A stretch of DNA of 64,000 bases from Allopusillimonas ginsengisoli (GCF_004153455.1 NZ_SDQE01000002.1:124001-188000), one strand, 5' to 3'. Numbered from the stretch's first letter, positions 23,720 to 33,116 are shown. Program-made: numbers and translations. Notes: generated from the sequence alone by a model not told the origin.

Positions 23720-25414
23720 ATGTCCAAGATGAACGGCGCCGAGGCTGTCGTAAGAATGTTGCAGTTGAATGGGGTCAAGCATATTTTTGGCCTTTGCGGG
23801 GATACGAGCCTGCCCTTCTATGATGCGCTGGCACGGCTGGATCACGGCATGGACCATATCCTTACGCGCGATGAGCGCAGCGCAGGCTATATGGCGGACG
23901 GCTATGCACGGGTAACCGGCAATGTGGGCGTGTGCGAAGGGCCAAGCGGCGGTGGCGCCACCTATCTTTTGCCAGCGCTGGTGGAGGCGAACGAGTCGTC
24001 GGTAGCTGTGCTGGGAATCACGTCGGATGTCTCCGTCGTGTCTCGCGGCAAATATCCGCTCACTGAGCTGGATCAGCAGTCTCTCTATCGTCCGCTCACA
24101 AAATGGAACACTACGATTGATCTTGCCAGCCAGATCCCTGGCGCGATCCGCGGCGCTTTCCGTGCCATGACAACCGGCAAGCCCGGTGCGGCACATATCT
24201 GCCTGCCGTACGATATTCAGAAGCATGAGATCGATTCCCAGGACGTCTGGGCGCAGCCGCAGCACGCCACGTTCCCCAGCTTGCGCTCCTGCGCCGCGAA
24301 TGCGGATATTGAACAGGCAGCCGACAAGCTGGTCGCTGCGCGCGCGCCCGTCATCATTTGCGGTGGCGGTGTGGTCATGTCTTCGGCGTGCGAGCAACTC
24401 GAAGCGCTGGCGGTATCGCTGAGCGCGCCGGTGTGCACAACCGTCAGCGGCAAAGGAAGCCTGGCTGACAATCATCCGCTCAATGCAGGCGTGGTCGGCA
24501 CCAACGGGGGCGTGCTCGCCACGCGCGAAGTGGTCAGCCAGGCAGACCTTGTGCTGTTTATTGGGTGCCGCGCTGGCTCGACGACAACCGAACACTGGAA
24601 ATTCCCCGACAGCAAGACGCCGGTCATCCATATCGACGCTGACCCCATGGTGATTGGCACCAATTACCGCACCGATGTCGGCCTGGTGGGCGACGCCCTG
24701 CTCACGCTTACTGCGCTGAATCAGGCCGTTGCACAGCGACTGGGCCAACGTGCGGTCGGTGCCATGGACGGCTATGCAGTGGTCGAAAAAGCACGCGCGG
24801 AGAAACATCGCCTGTTTGCAGAGCTCGCAAACTCCAGCGCTGTACCGATTCGACCAGAACGCGTCGTCGATGCGCTCAACCGATACCTTCCGGCCGAAGC
24901 CATTGTGGTTGCCGACCCGGGCACGCCATGCCCTTACTTCTCGGCTTACTTCAACGCACCCCAGGCGGGTCGCCATTTCATTACGAACCGCGCTCACGGC
25001 GCGCTAGGCTTTGCCATGGCCGCCGGCGTTGGCGCCGCGGTCGGACGGCCCAATGCCATGGTCGTGTCAGTGATGGGCGACGGCAGCTTCGGATTTACCT
25101 GCGGCGAGCTCGAAACGATTGGAAGGCGTAATATTCCCTTGAAAATGATTGTTTTCTCCAATGCCGTATTCGGCTGGATCAAGGCCAGCCAGAAAACGGG
25201 ATATGGTGAGCGCTACTTTTCAGTCGACTTCGATCAAACCAACCATGCCCGGGTCGCCGAAGCCTTCGGTATCAAAGCATTTCGGGTTGAAGACCCGGCA
25301 GAGCTGGATCAAGCCGTCAAGGCGGCACTGGCGTTCGATGGGCCAGTGCTGATTGACGTCATTTCTCAGCCGCTGCAGGATACGGCTGTGCCGGTCAGCC
25401 AGTGGATGGGATGA
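23720..25414 (+). CDS. Thiamine diphosphate-dependent enzyme, acetolactate synthase-like
   Basis: A 564-residue ThDP enzyme with the three-domain plan of acetolactate synthase and related decarboxylases. The N-terminal Pyr domain begins NGAEAVVRMLQLNGVKHIFG and includes TRDERSAGYMADGYARVTG, holding the catalytic glutamate. The central domain spans about 190-330 (APVIICGGGVV, TTVSGKGSLADNHPLN). The C-terminal PP domain has the ThDP-Mg motif VMGDGSFGFTCGELETIGRR ending in a V-F-S-N variant of the usual N-N. The start is the ATG at 23720, with AAAAGGA upstream. It forms an operon with the Bug gene 42 bases later and faces a GntR regulator. It is a catabolic enzyme of unknown 2-keto-acid or acyl-CoA substrate; it does not look like sulfoacetaldehyde acetyltransferase. 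Confidence 0.88.
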   Translation: MSKMNGAEAVVRMLQLNGVKHIFGLCGDTSLPFYDALARLDHGMDHILTRDERSAGYMADGYARVTGNVGVCEGPSGGGATYLLPALVEANESSVAVLGITSDVSVVSRGKYPLTELDQQSLYRPLTKWNTTIDLASQIPGAIRGAFRAMTTGKPGAAHICLPYDIQKHEIDSQDVWAQPQHATFPSLRSCAANADIEQAADKLVAARAPVIICGGGVVMSSACEQLEALAVSLSAPVCTTVSGKGSLADNHPLNAGVVGTNGGVLATREVVSQADLVLFIGCRAGSTTTEHWKFPDSKTPVIHIDADPMVIGTNYRTDVGLVGDALLTLTALNQAVAQRLGQRAVGAMDGYAVVEKARAEKHRLFAELANSSAVPIRPERVVDALNRYLPAEAIVVADPGTPCPYFSAYFNAPQAGRHFITNRAHGALGFAMAAGVGAAVGRPNAMVVSVMGDGSFGFTCGELETIGRRNIPLKMIVFSNAVFGWIKASQKTGYGERYFSVDFDQTNHARVAEAFGIKAFRVEDPAELDQAVKAALAFDGPVLIDVISQPLQDTAVPVSQWMG

Positions 25415-25456
25415 TTTCGCACCGTACCGCAAATTAAAACGACCAGGAGAGAGACA

Positions 25457-26449
25457 ATGCAACGCGATTCCAGACTACCGTTTTCCCGCGCCAAGCTGCT
25501 CAAGATGGCAGGCACCTGCTTGCTGTCATTGTCGGTGCTATCGGCTGCCAGTGCCGCGGATCAAGCACCTATCAAGCTGGTGGTGCCCTTCCCGCCCGGA
25601 GGCAGCACCGATATTGCTTCCCGAATAATCCAGCCCAAACTGGCAGAAATACTGGATCGCAACGTGATCGTCGAGAACAAGCCCGGCGCCGCCACGCAAA
25701 TTGCCAGCCAGTATGTCGCGACCAGCAGGCCAGACGGCAACACATTGCTGGTCAGCTTTGACAGCCATTCCATCAACCCCATCATCCGGCCGCTACCTTA
25801 CGATACATTCAAGGATTTCAGAGGCATTACGTTTGCTCTGCGTTTTCCGCTGGTGATCGGCGCCTCGAAAGAAACACCCGCCAACAACCTGAAGGAATTC
25901 ATCGCCGCGGCCAAGAAGGATCCGGACAAGTACACCTATGCATCCACCGGAGCGGGCTCGCTCAACCATCTTGCCGCCGAGGATCTGAAGCGCCAGGCCG
26001 GTATTAACGTGCTTCACGTTCCCTTCGGCGGCGGCGGTCCTGTCATCCAAGCCTTGCTGGGCAATGTGTCCAATATCACCTTCCTCAGCTATGCCGCCTT
26101 GAGCTCCCATATTGCATCGGGCAATATCAAAGCGCTCGCGGTCACCGGCACAAATCGACTTCCAGACTTGCCCGATGTTCCCACGGTGCAGGAATCCGGC
26201 TATCCCGAGTTCGAGGCTTATTCCTGGATTGGCATCTTTGCCCCCGCCGCAACGCCGACAGATATCGCCGACCGTCTGACCAGCGCCTTCCAGGAGGCAT
26301 TGAACGACAGCGACGTGAAAAACAGGCTGACCAAGCTGGGATTTGAGGTGATGGCGACAGACGGTCCCGCGGTTGATAAGTACGCCGTCGAGCAATACCA
26401 GCGCTGGGACAAATTCGTAAAAGAAACCGGGCTCTCATTAAGCAAGTGA
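25457..26449 (+). CDS. Bug family (TctC-like) binding protein
   Basis: A 330-residue periplasmic receptor. The signal peptide has core LKMAGTCLLSLSVLSAAS, with cleavage near SAA (residue 33). The mature start carries the Bug signature IKLVVPFPPGGSTDIASR, then VIVENKPGAATQIAS and TYASTGAGSLNHLAAE. AGGAGAG lies just upstream of the ATG. It is 42 bases after the ThDP enzyme gene, so the pair likely takes up and processes one compound under the GntR regulator at 22923. The motif VPFGGGGPVIQALLGN matches the second ligand-contact loop. The ligand is not predictable, and no TctAB genes are present. Confidence 0.92.
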   Translation: MQRDSRLPFSRAKLLKMAGTCLLSLSVLSAASAADQAPIKLVVPFPPGGSTDIASRIIQPKLAEILDRNVIVENKPGAATQIASQYVATSRPDGNTLLVSFDSHSINPIIRPLPYDTFKDFRGITFALRFPLVIGASKETPANNLKEFIAAAKKDPDKYTYASTGAGSLNHLAAEDLKRQAGINVLHVPFGGGGPVIQALLGNVSNITFLSYAALSSHIASGNIKALAVTGTNRLPDLPDVPTVQESGYPEFEAYSWIGIFAPAATPTDIADRLTSAFQEALNDSDVKNRLTKLGFEVMATDGPAVDKYAVEQYQRWDKFVKETGLSLSK

Positions 26450-26474
26450 ATACCTGCCCCTGACGCGTCATGGC

Positions 26475-27239
26475 TTAACCCAGCCACTTCATGAGCACCG
26501 GCGCAATCAGGGTCAGGCCCATCACGACAAGCAGTACAAAGGCTATCCGGCGCATGGTAGCAGCTGAACAAGGCGGGGGAAAACGCTTCCCCGCCAGCGT
26601 CGCCACCACGACCAGTGGCAGGCAAAGCGCACTCAATACAATCTCGGGCGTGTGCAGCTGCCCCTGCACCATGACAAACAACGTACGTGCGCCGGCAATG
26701 AAAGCATTCAGAAAAATCAGCGCGCTGCGTATCTGCGCCAGCGACATTGGTTGGCGATAGAGGTGATAGATCAGCGGTGGACCGGGTATGCCAAACATGC
26801 CGCCTATCAAACCACCCAGAAAGCCGTAGTAAGCAAAACTCCCTTGCCCTGATACGGTAGACAAGGGGGTGGGCCGCCAAGCCAGGCTGACTCCTCCGTG
26901 GACAATAATCAAGCCCAGCAGCACTTGAATGACATCCGCTGCTTCGCTGCTCAGATAATCAAGTAACAGCACTCCCACCACGCTGGCTGGCAAGACCGCA
27001 ACAGCCATTACACCGACGATCTTCCATGGAACATGATGAAGATTGCCACGCAGCGCGACGCCGTTCATCAGTGTGACAATGCTGACGACGCTGGCAAGCG
27101 TGGCGACCGACACAATACCTGCGCTGCTGGCAAGGCCCATGATGACCATGGCCACCCCGAAGCCCGTTACGGTGTGGAAATACACCGCAACGAGAACGAC
27201 CAGCGCAAATGGGACGAGCGCCCCCAAGTCCGGGACCAT
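26475..27239 (-). CDS. TSUP (TauE/SafE) family membrane exporter
   Basis: A 254-residue membrane protein with about eight hydrophobic segments and two repeated halves, typical of TauE/SafE anion transporters, which move sulfite, sulfonates or other organic anions. The first repeat has YFHTVTGFGVAMVIMGL and the second YGFLGGLIGGMFGIPGPPL, each with the conserved glycine-rich G-x-G-G turn. It is the last gene of the GMC/TRAP group, 5 bases after the large TRAP permease gene, so it may export a product or toxic anion formed during catabolism of the TRAP substrate. It converges with the Bug gene at 25457. Confidence 0.88.
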   Translation of the reverse strand: MVPDLGALVPFALVVLVAVYFHTVTGFGVAMVIMGLASSAGIVSVATLASVVSIVTLMNGVALRGNLHHVPWKIVGVMAVAVLPASVVGVLLLDYLSSEAADVIQVLLGLIIVHGGVSLAWRPTPLSTVSGQGSFAYYGFLGGLIGGMFGIPGPPLIYHLYRQPMSLAQIRSALIFLNAFIAGARTLFVMVQGQLHTPEIVLSALCLPLVVVATLAGKRFPPPCSAATMRRIAFVLLVVMGLTLIAPVLMKWLG

Positions 27240-27244
27240 AGGCC

Positions 27245-28528
27245 TTATCGCACAGGAATCAGACCGAGCGAGAACCAGGGAACGAATGCAATCAACATCC
27301 AGGCAATGACCAACCCTATGAGATACAGCATTGCCGAAGGTACGATGCGCATGTATGGAATACCGGTGATGCCGCTGGCAACAAAAAGATTAAGGCCGAA
27401 CGGCGGGGAAATAAAGCCTATGGCCGCGCCAACCAGGAAGATGACGGAGAAATGTACTGGATCCACGCCCATGGATACGGCAATCGGAGCCAAAATGGGC
27501 GCAAAGATCACCGTGACGGGAAGGCTTTCCAGAATGCAGCCTGCGGCAAATACAATGCTCATGCACACCAGCAATACGACAATCGGCCGGTCGCCAAAAA
27601 AACCAATAAAGTTGGCCACGAGCTCGCTGACGCCCAACAAGCCAAATACCTGCTGCATCACGATAGACACCGCGATCATGGGCGCCAACATGCCGGTAAG
27701 CTGGCCGGAACGCAGCAAAATATCCGGGAGTTCGCGCCAGTTGATTTCGCGTGTGATGAAAAGCCCCGCAAACAGGCAGAACCCCACGGTAATGGCAGCC
27801 GCTTCAGTAGGCGAAAATATGCCGGAGTAGATGCCATATATCACGATAAACACAGCAAAGAACCCCAGATAAGCTCTGCGCGCGGTCCTCATCACATTGC
27901 GCATATCCAGAGGCGTTCTTTGCCCCATGTTTTCGCGTCGGCAGCGCCACCAGCAAACAATCATCATGGCAATGACCATGAGTATGCCCGGCAGTATGCC
28001 GGCAATGAACAAGTCGGAGATAGACAGGTTCATAATGAAACCGTACACGATGAAAATAATGGAGGGAGGGATGATGATACCGACCGTGCCCCCCGCCGCC
28101 GCCGTGGCCGCCGCAAAATTCGTTTTATATCCATCCTTCACGAGCAAGGGATGCATGATGCTGCCGATGGTGGCGGTTGTTGCGGCATTGGAGCCCGATA
28201 TGGCGGCAAACAGCCCGCAAGACCCTATGGTGGCAAGGCCCAGTCCGCCATGCATCCAGCTCAGGCAGGCATGGGCAAAATTGGCCAGGCGTCTGGCGAT
28301 GCCGGCAGCGGCAATCAGATCGCCCGTGAGAATAAACAGCGGCAAGGCTAGCAGGCCAAAAAAATTCAGCCCTTCGAAGAGGGTTACCCCGATATTGGCG
28401 AGCGTGAAATCTATCGCCAGAGAAGCCCCAACGACCCAGAACCCAAGGACCAGAAAAATAGGCACGCCGAGCAGGAACAGACCAACCACGCCCAGGCTGA
28501 CAAGAAGAAGTATCGTGCTGGTATCCAT
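27245..28528 (-). CDS. TRAP transporter large permease subunit (DctM-like)
   Basis: A 427-residue membrane protein with 11-12 hydrophobic helices, the DctM/SiaM plan. Family stretches include LALPLFILTGDLIAAAGIA, AAISGSNAATTATIGSIMHP, AAAGGTVGIIIPPSIIFIVYG and AIGFISPPFGLNLFVASG. The two P-P-S and P-P-F re-entrant hairpins shape the substrate and sodium site. AGGGGAA precedes the start. It works with the small subunit (10 bases upstream) and the DctP binding protein to import an organic acid, driven by a sodium gradient. Operon order is GMC oxidoreductase, DctP, DctQ, DctM, TSUP. Confidence 0.94.
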   Translation of the reverse strand: MDTSTILLLVSLGVVGLFLLGVPIFLVLGFWVVGASLAIDFTLANIGVTLFEGLNFFGLLALPLFILTGDLIAAAGIARRLANFAHACLSWMHGGLGLATIGSCGLFAAISGSNAATTATIGSIMHPLLVKDGYKTNFAAATAAAGGTVGIIIPPSIIFIVYGFIMNLSISDLFIAGILPGILMVIAMMIVCWWRCRRENMGQRTPLDMRNVMRTARRAYLGFFAVFIVIYGIYSGIFSPTEAAAITVGFCLFAGLFITREINWRELPDILLRSGQLTGMLAPMIAVSIVMQQVFGLLGVSELVANFIGFFGDRPIVVLLVCMSIVFAAGCILESLPVTVIFAPILAPIAVSMGVDPVHFSVIFLVGAAIGFISPPFGLNLFVASGITGIPYMRIVPSAMLYLIGLVIAWMLIAFVPWFSLGLIPVR

Positions 28529-28537
28529 GGCGTTCCC

Positions 28538-29077
28538 CTATACGACGTTCGAGCCGACACTTTGAATGTCGACGATAAAAGGTTCCTTCCTGCGGTATCG
28601 TCCGATGTCCGCGGCAAGATTCTGCAGCGCACGAAACATCAACAGTACCCAAGCGGTAGGGGTCGCGCAGTAAAACCACCACTGCATCAAGTTATCGGTA
28701 CCCTGTACGATGGAAAAATTATTGTAGGCAAGCATGGTCTGCTCCAGTGTGTAATACACGACGAGCGCGCCAAACACCAGCCACAACAAGGCGTCCAGCC
28801 ACATGCAGGCATACTGTGCGCGATATGACATCCTGACGCGAAACTCATTGAAGCAAAGATGCGAGCGTCGACGGACGTTATACGAGCAGCCAATCCACGT
28901 TACCCATAGAAAAAGATAAATGGGAACCGAGCCGCTCCACGGAATTTGCTTGCTGAACAGGTAGCGCTGCGCCACGGAAAACACAATGATCCCGGCCATG
29001 GTCGAGTAAGCCACCAGGATAAAGGTGCGTTCGACATTGCGGTCCAGCCACCGCAGAATAGAAAACAGAGACGCCAT
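28538..29077 (-). CDS. TRAP transporter small permease subunit (DctQ-like)
   Basis: A 179-residue protein with four predicted helices (about residues 18-40, 50-68, 95-115 and 135-155). It has the conserved DctQ features ILRWLDRNVERTF near the start and a Trp-rich second helix (IPWSGSVPIYLFLWVTWIGCSYNVRRRSHLC is the region, around 42-72). DctQ scaffolds the large permease and helps dock the binding protein. It lies between dctP-like and dctM-like genes. The 101-base gap to dctP holds a GC-rich hairpin (29146-29161). Confidence 0.9.
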   Translation of the reverse strand: MASLFSILRWLDRNVERTFILVAYSTMAGIIVFSVAQRYLFSKQIPWSGSVPIYLFLWVTWIGCSYNVRRRSHLCFNEFRVRMSYRAQYACMWLDALLWLVFGALVVYYTLEQTMLAYNNFSIVQGTDNLMQWWFYCATPTAWVLLMFRALQNLAADIGRYRRKEPFIVDIQSVGSNVV

Positions 29078-29145
29078 CGATCATTCCTTTGCAGAAACGC
29101 GCAGGAGCCACGGAGGGCTCGCCGCGTCGCTCAGGTTAAAGGCCC

Positions 29146-29161
29146 CGGGGCAACTGCCCCG
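29146..29161 (-). other. Intercistronic hairpin after the DctP gene
   Basis: CGGGGC and GCCCCG form a 6-bp GC stem with a 4-base loop, 18 bases past the dctP-like stop. There is no U-run. Such hairpins often protect the binding-protein transcript, raising its level over the permease; that role is inferred here. Confidence 0.4.
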
Positions 29162-29178
29162 TGCCCTGTCGCCCGCTA

Positions 29179-30402
29179 TCAGGCGGACTCCCACCACTTG
29201 CGGGGCTCGACACTTTCTACCGTTGCATCCTCCGGAATCTCGCGCACAACGCTATAGATTTCCTTGTAGGTGTCTGCCCCACCCTGCATCTTGTTGAGCC
29301 TTTCGCGCCATTGTTCCCAAGGCTTGGGCACAAACTCTGGCGAGCATGCCTGTTCGGCCTTCTTGATTTCTTCCGGAGGCAGCACTGCCACGCGCACCTT
29401 GTTCTTGCCAAACAGCGTATCCGGGCCTGGATCTGGCACGCCCCCGACAACTTCGACCAGCGCACGCTCGTTCTCGCGCTGAGTGTATTGTTGCGCCGCG
29501 TAAGCGGTCTCCATGATTACGTCCTGAAGATCCGGCGGAAGTTTCTCGAACGTTTTGTTATTCATGGCCGTGTGTTCTGTGCCGCAGAAAAACCGCAGAT
29601 CCACCGCCTGCGACAGCACCGGCGACAGGCCGCCATAGCCAGCAGCGCCCATCCATGTTTCAGCGCCGTCGATCAAGCCAGACTTGAGTCCGTCGACGGT
29701 CTCTTCCCACGCCAGCGGGACAGGACCCAGATCCATGAGCTCCATGGCGATGCGACCCAACTGCGTACCCGTCACGCGGTTCTTGGTGCCGGCCAGTTCC
29801 GACAGTTTCGAGACAGTCGGTTTGTTGGCAAACTTGGAGCCCATCATGAGTCCGCGCAGCTCGCAGTGTGTAAAGAGGAACTGAATATTGTGCAAGCGGC
29901 GCAGCGGTTCGCGCAGCAAGGGTTCACTCTTTGGGTGATAGAAGAAATAATGCTGCGAGGCTCGGCTGGGGAACATGTAGGCAAAGTCGAGCACGTTGTA
30001 GTATGGCGCCGCACCCGCAGAGTTTTGCGTGCTGGCCGTGAACATGTCGACAATGCCTTGCTGTGTTTTCTTGACGCAATCAAGTTGATTGCAAATCTGG
30101 TTGCTGCCGATGAAGTCAACGCGAATGGCGCCGTCGCTGCGCTTCTCGAGTTCGCGCGCGAACCATAACTGGCCTGATTCCTGAATCTTGAGGTTTTCCT
30201 CGTTAAAGCCTGCCGCGCCCATCTTGAAGTTGTATTTTGCCTTGCCGCCCCGGTCTTGCGCCGTTTGCGCCGCTGCGCGCCCCACTCCTTCGAGCGTAAG
30301 CGGGCCAAACATACCCACCGCCGCCAGCATGGTAGAGCTCAGGCCATAGCGGCCTGCGATACGTATGAAACCACGACGATCCAAAGGTGTTTTCGTTGTC
30401 AT
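29179..30402 (-). CDS. TRAP transporter substrate-binding protein (DctP family, Tat-exported)
   Basis: A 407-residue DctP-type periplasmic binding protein. The N-terminus has a twin-arginine signal (LDRRGFIRIAG) and a hydrophobic region ending near RAAA (residue 45), so it is exported folded by Tat, as in several TRAP receptors. The mature part begins KYNFKMGAAGFNEEN and contains DAIRVDFIG-like dimer-region and pocket segments such as KSGLIDGAETWMGAAGYG and RFFCGTEHTAMNNKTFEKLP. Its length and a C-terminal tail of about 60 residues place it in a long DctP subgroup. GGAG lies 7 bases upstream of the ATG. It follows the GMC oxidoreductase gene by 12 bases, so the oxidised substrate is probably the transported compound or derived from it. 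Confidence 0.9.
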   Translation of the reverse strand: MTTKTPLDRRGFIRIAGRYGLSSTMLAAVGMFGPLTLEGVGRAAAQTAQDRGGKAKYNFKMGAAGFNEENLKIQESGQLWFARELEKRSDGAIRVDFIGSNQICNQLDCVKKTQQGIVDMFTASTQNSAGAAPYYNVLDFAYMFPSRASQHYFFYHPKSEPLLREPLRRLHNIQFLFTHCELRGLMMGSKFANKPTVSKLSELAGTKNRVTGTQLGRIAMELMDLGPVPLAWEETVDGLKSGLIDGAETWMGAAGYGGLSPVLSQAVDLRFFCGTEHTAMNNKTFEKLPPDLQDVIMETAYAAQQYTQRENERALVEVVGGVPDPGPDTLFGKNKVRVAVLPPEEIKKAEQACSPEFVPKPWEQWRERLNKMQGGADTYKEIYSVVREIPEDATVESVEPRKWWESA

Positions 30403-30414
30403 TTCCTGTCTCCA

Positions 30415-32058
30415 TTATCGGCTGTGTTCAGCCTGTGTAAGCAACTGCCGCCTTTCCTCGCGTATGAGATCCGCTACCTTCTCTGCCATCATGATGACCG
30501 GTGCGTTGGTATTGCCGGAAACCAGTGTGGGCATCGACGAAGCGTCGATGACGCGAAGACCTTGCACGCCGCGTACTCGCATCTGCGCATCGAGTACTGC
30601 CATGGCGTCCCCCTCGGGACCCATGCGGCATGTTCCGCTGGGATGAAAAATCGTGGCGCCGGTGTCGCGTGAAAACGCCAGCAAGTCTTCATCGGTGTCT
30701 GCTTCGGGCCCAGGCTTGACCTCTCTTTTGATGTAAGGTCGCATGGCCTGGGAGCGAGCGATTTGTCTGGCCGCCCTGATCGCCGCAACAGTGGTGCGGC
30801 GATCAAGATCGGTAGCCAGGTAATTGGACTGAATTTCCGGTAAGGCCAGCGGGTTTGTGGATTTGATCCGCACATGGCCACGCGATTCGGGTCGCAGCTG
30901 ACACACCGAGAGGGTGAATCCTGAATAGGGATGTACCTTGCCACCCGCCATGTCCGCCGACAATGTGGCGACATGGAATTGGATGTCGGGCCTGTCGGAT
31001 TCGTCCGGCAAGGCCCGCATGAAACAACCACCTTGATTGATGCCTACGGCAAGTGGGCCCTGTCGGCGTGTTAGCCACTCCAAGCCCATGCACACCTTGC
31101 CCCGCATTGAATTGAGTGCATCATTGGTGGTAATGGGTTTGGAGCATTCGAACCCCAAACGAATCTGAAGATGATCCTGAAGATTTTCACCCACACCGGG
31201 CAGGTCCACGACCACGGGTATGCCATGCGCCTGCAAAAGACTGGCTGAGCCAATGCCCGACAGCTGCAGCAACTGAGGCGAGAAGATGGCCCCTGCCGAT
31301 ACCAGCACTTCGCCATCCTGCTTGATATAGGCGCTTTGCTTGCGGCCCCTCTGCAGATAGTTAACGCCCACCGCGCGGCAGCCATCCAGGATCAGTCCTG
31401 TTGCGCGCGCATTGCTGCATACGGTGAGATTGCTGCGCCCCCGCGCGGGGCGCAGATAACCGGTCGCGGTACTGCAGCGCAAGCCTTTGAATGTTGTCAA
31501 CTGGTAATAGCCCACACCCTCCTGATCCAGACCATTGAAGTCCGGCGTGCGACGGATGCCAACTTCTTCCGCGCCATCCAGGAAGGCCTCAATAAGCTCA
31601 TCTTTGTGCGCGATGTCAGAAACCTTGAGCGGCCCCTTGTCTCCATGATATTGCGAGGCCCCGCGTTCGTTGGACTCCGACTTGATGAAGTATGGCAGGA
31701 CATCCTCGTAGCGCCAGCCCTCATTGCCCAGGGCAGCCCAATGATCGTAGTCCTGTCGCTGTCCGCGTATGTAGATGAGCCCATTGATTGCGCTGGATCC
31801 GCCCAATGTCTTGCCACGCGGCCAATAGATGCGGCGCCCATTCATATTGGGATCAGGATCGGTGTAAAGACACCAGTTGTATTTTTTGCTCCACATGGTT
31901 TTGCCATAACCAATAGGCAAGTGCAGCCAGATCGACGTATCGGGCGGCCCCGCCTCGAGCAACAGCACCTGCACGGAGGGATCTTCACTAAGACGCGAAG
32001 CCAGTACGCATCCAGCGGACCCTGCACCAATAACGATGTAATCGAAGCGCTTGGCCAT
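30415..32058 (-). CDS. GMC family FAD-dependent oxidoreductase (choline dehydrogenase-like)
   Basis: A 547-residue GMC oxidoreductase that would oxidise an alcohol to an aldehyde with FAD. The N-terminal FAD motif is YIVIGAGSAGCVLASRLSED followed by LLLEAGPPD. The GMC signatures are WPRGKTLGGSSAINGLIY (about residue 78) and GAIFSPQLLQLSGIG (about residue 258). The catalytic-histidine motif FHPSGTCRMGP is near residue 480, and VVDASSMPTLVSGNTNAP lies near the C-terminus. It heads the GMC-TRAP-TSUP operon and is divergent from an IclR regulator that is its likely controller. Substrates in this family range from choline to polyethylene glycol and terpenoid alcohols, so none can be fixed. Confidence 0.93.
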   Translation of the reverse strand: MAKRFDYIVIGAGSAGCVLASRLSEDPSVQVLLLEAGPPDTSIWLHLPIGYGKTMWSKKYNWCLYTDPDPNMNGRRIYWPRGKTLGGSSAINGLIYIRGQRQDYDHWAALGNEGWRYEDVLPYFIKSESNERGASQYHGDKGPLKVSDIAHKDELIEAFLDGAEEVGIRRTPDFNGLDQEGVGYYQLTTFKGLRCSTATGYLRPARGRSNLTVCSNARATGLILDGCRAVGVNYLQRGRKQSAYIKQDGEVLVSAGAIFSPQLLQLSGIGSASLLQAHGIPVVVDLPGVGENLQDHLQIRLGFECSKPITTNDALNSMRGKVCMGLEWLTRRQGPLAVGINQGGCFMRALPDESDRPDIQFHVATLSADMAGGKVHPYSGFTLSVCQLRPESRGHVRIKSTNPLALPEIQSNYLATDLDRRTTVAAIRAARQIARSQAMRPYIKREVKPGPEADTDEDLLAFSRDTGATIFHPSGTCRMGPEGDAMAVLDAQMRVRGVQGLRVIDASSMPTLVSGNTNAPVIMMAEKVADLIREERRQLLTQAEHSR

Positions 32059-32099
32059 GCGGTCGCCTCTCCTCTACGTGACAAGCGTGCAAAAAAATG

Positions 32100-32112
32100 G
32101 AACAATCTGTTC
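32100..32112. promoter_or_regulatory. Inverted repeat, candidate operator for IclR at 32181
   Basis: GAACA-ATC-TGTTC is a perfect 5-bp inverted repeat with a 3-base spacer, in the 122-base divergent region between the GMC gene and the IclR gene. It differs from the GGAATT sites beside the other three IclR genes, in keeping with the different subfamily of this regulator. Function is inferred from position. Confidence 0.35.
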
Positions 32113-32180
32113 TGATATGGTATAGGTCAGGACGCAAGGTAACAAGCCGTAAACCGCTGGTTTCTTCCTAGGACTTTCCC

Positions 32181-32969
32181 GTGAATTCCGTTCCGAATTT
32201 CGAAGACGAGCACGCAAATACCGAAACCCACGGGGGCGCACCGGCCCGCGCGCTCCGTATCCTCGCCCTGGTTTCGGCGCATGGCGGCGCCATGACGCTG
32301 GCCGAAATTACCGAGGCGCTGGCCCTGCCCAAAGGCACCGCGCACCGGCTGTGCAGTCTGCTGGTATCCATGGGCTACCTGGCGCGCGATGTGGACGACC
32401 GCAGTTATGCGGTTGGCAAGGCTTTGCGGCGCCTCGCGCTCAACACCATGAAACACCGCTCGGTGCAAAGCCTGCGCCACGACATACTGGTGGAGCTGGT
32501 CAAGCAGGTGGGCGAAACCTGCAACTTCAACGCACTGGATGGAACGCAGGTGGTTTACCTTGACCGCGTTGAAGGCCAATGGCCGTTACGTCTCATTTTT
32601 GATGTGGGATCGCATGTTCCCCTGCATTGCACCGCCAGCGGGAAACTTTTGCTGGCGCATATGCCGGCCAGCGAATCCAGCCGTATTCTGCCCTATCTGC
32701 GCCTGGACGCCCGCACCCCAAGCACCATTACCTGTGTGATGGAACTGGAGCGCGAATGCCGGCAAATCCGCGAGCAGGATTACTCTACCGATCGTGAAGA
32801 GTTCATCGCAGGTATGGTCGCCGTTGCCGTACCGGTGCGCGACAGCCGAGGCGACGTACGGGCGGTTGTTGCCATGCACGCGCCCACGGCTCGCATGTCG
32901 CTCGACCGCGCGATTGAAATGCTGCCCTACCTGAACAAGGCTGCGCGGGATATGCAGGGTGTACTTTGA
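32181..32969 (+). CDS. IclR family transcriptional regulator
   Basis: A 262-residue IclR regulator of the classical type. The winged helix-turn-helix (about residues 20-85) has ARALRILALVSAHGGAMTL, ALALPKGTAHRLCSLL and MGYLARDVDDRSYAVG. The effector domain (about 95-255) has CNFNALDGTQVVYLDRVEG, VPLHCTASGKLLLAHMP and a C-terminal FIAGMVAVAVPVRDSRGD that forms the ligand pocket. It starts with GTG at 32181, with AGGA 7 bases before. It is divergent from the GMC-TRAP-TSUP operon and most likely regulates it. Its DNA-binding sequence is distinct from the other three IclR proteins in the window. Confidence 0.92.
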   Translation: MNSVPNFEDEHANTETHGGAPARALRILALVSAHGGAMTLAEITEALALPKGTAHRLCSLLVSMGYLARDVDDRSYAVGKALRRLALNTMKHRSVQSLRHDILVELVKQVGETCNFNALDGTQVVYLDRVEGQWPLRLIFDVGSHVPLHCTASGKLLLAHMPASESSRILPYLRLDARTPSTITCVMELERECRQIREQDYSTDREEFIAGMVAVAVPVRDSRGDVRAVVAMHAPTARMSLDRAIEMLPYLNKAARDMQGVL

Positions 32970-33116
32970 CGCGCTCATCGATGCTCTGCCGGCGTGTCGT
33001 CGCCGCTGCATAGGGACGGCCTGGATCTGGATCTCGTAACAACTGCAACGTTTGAACAATGAAATTGTTGCTGTTTACGGCTATGCTTTACACCCGCTTT
33101 GACTTTGGAGTAACAC

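Noticed and set aside
23636-24997. Long minus-strand frame (about 450 codons) opposite the ThDP enzyme gene
   Set aside because: The plus strand encodes a complete ThDP enzyme with catalytic motifs; the antisense frame has low-complexity, arginine/histidine-rich content and no domain.
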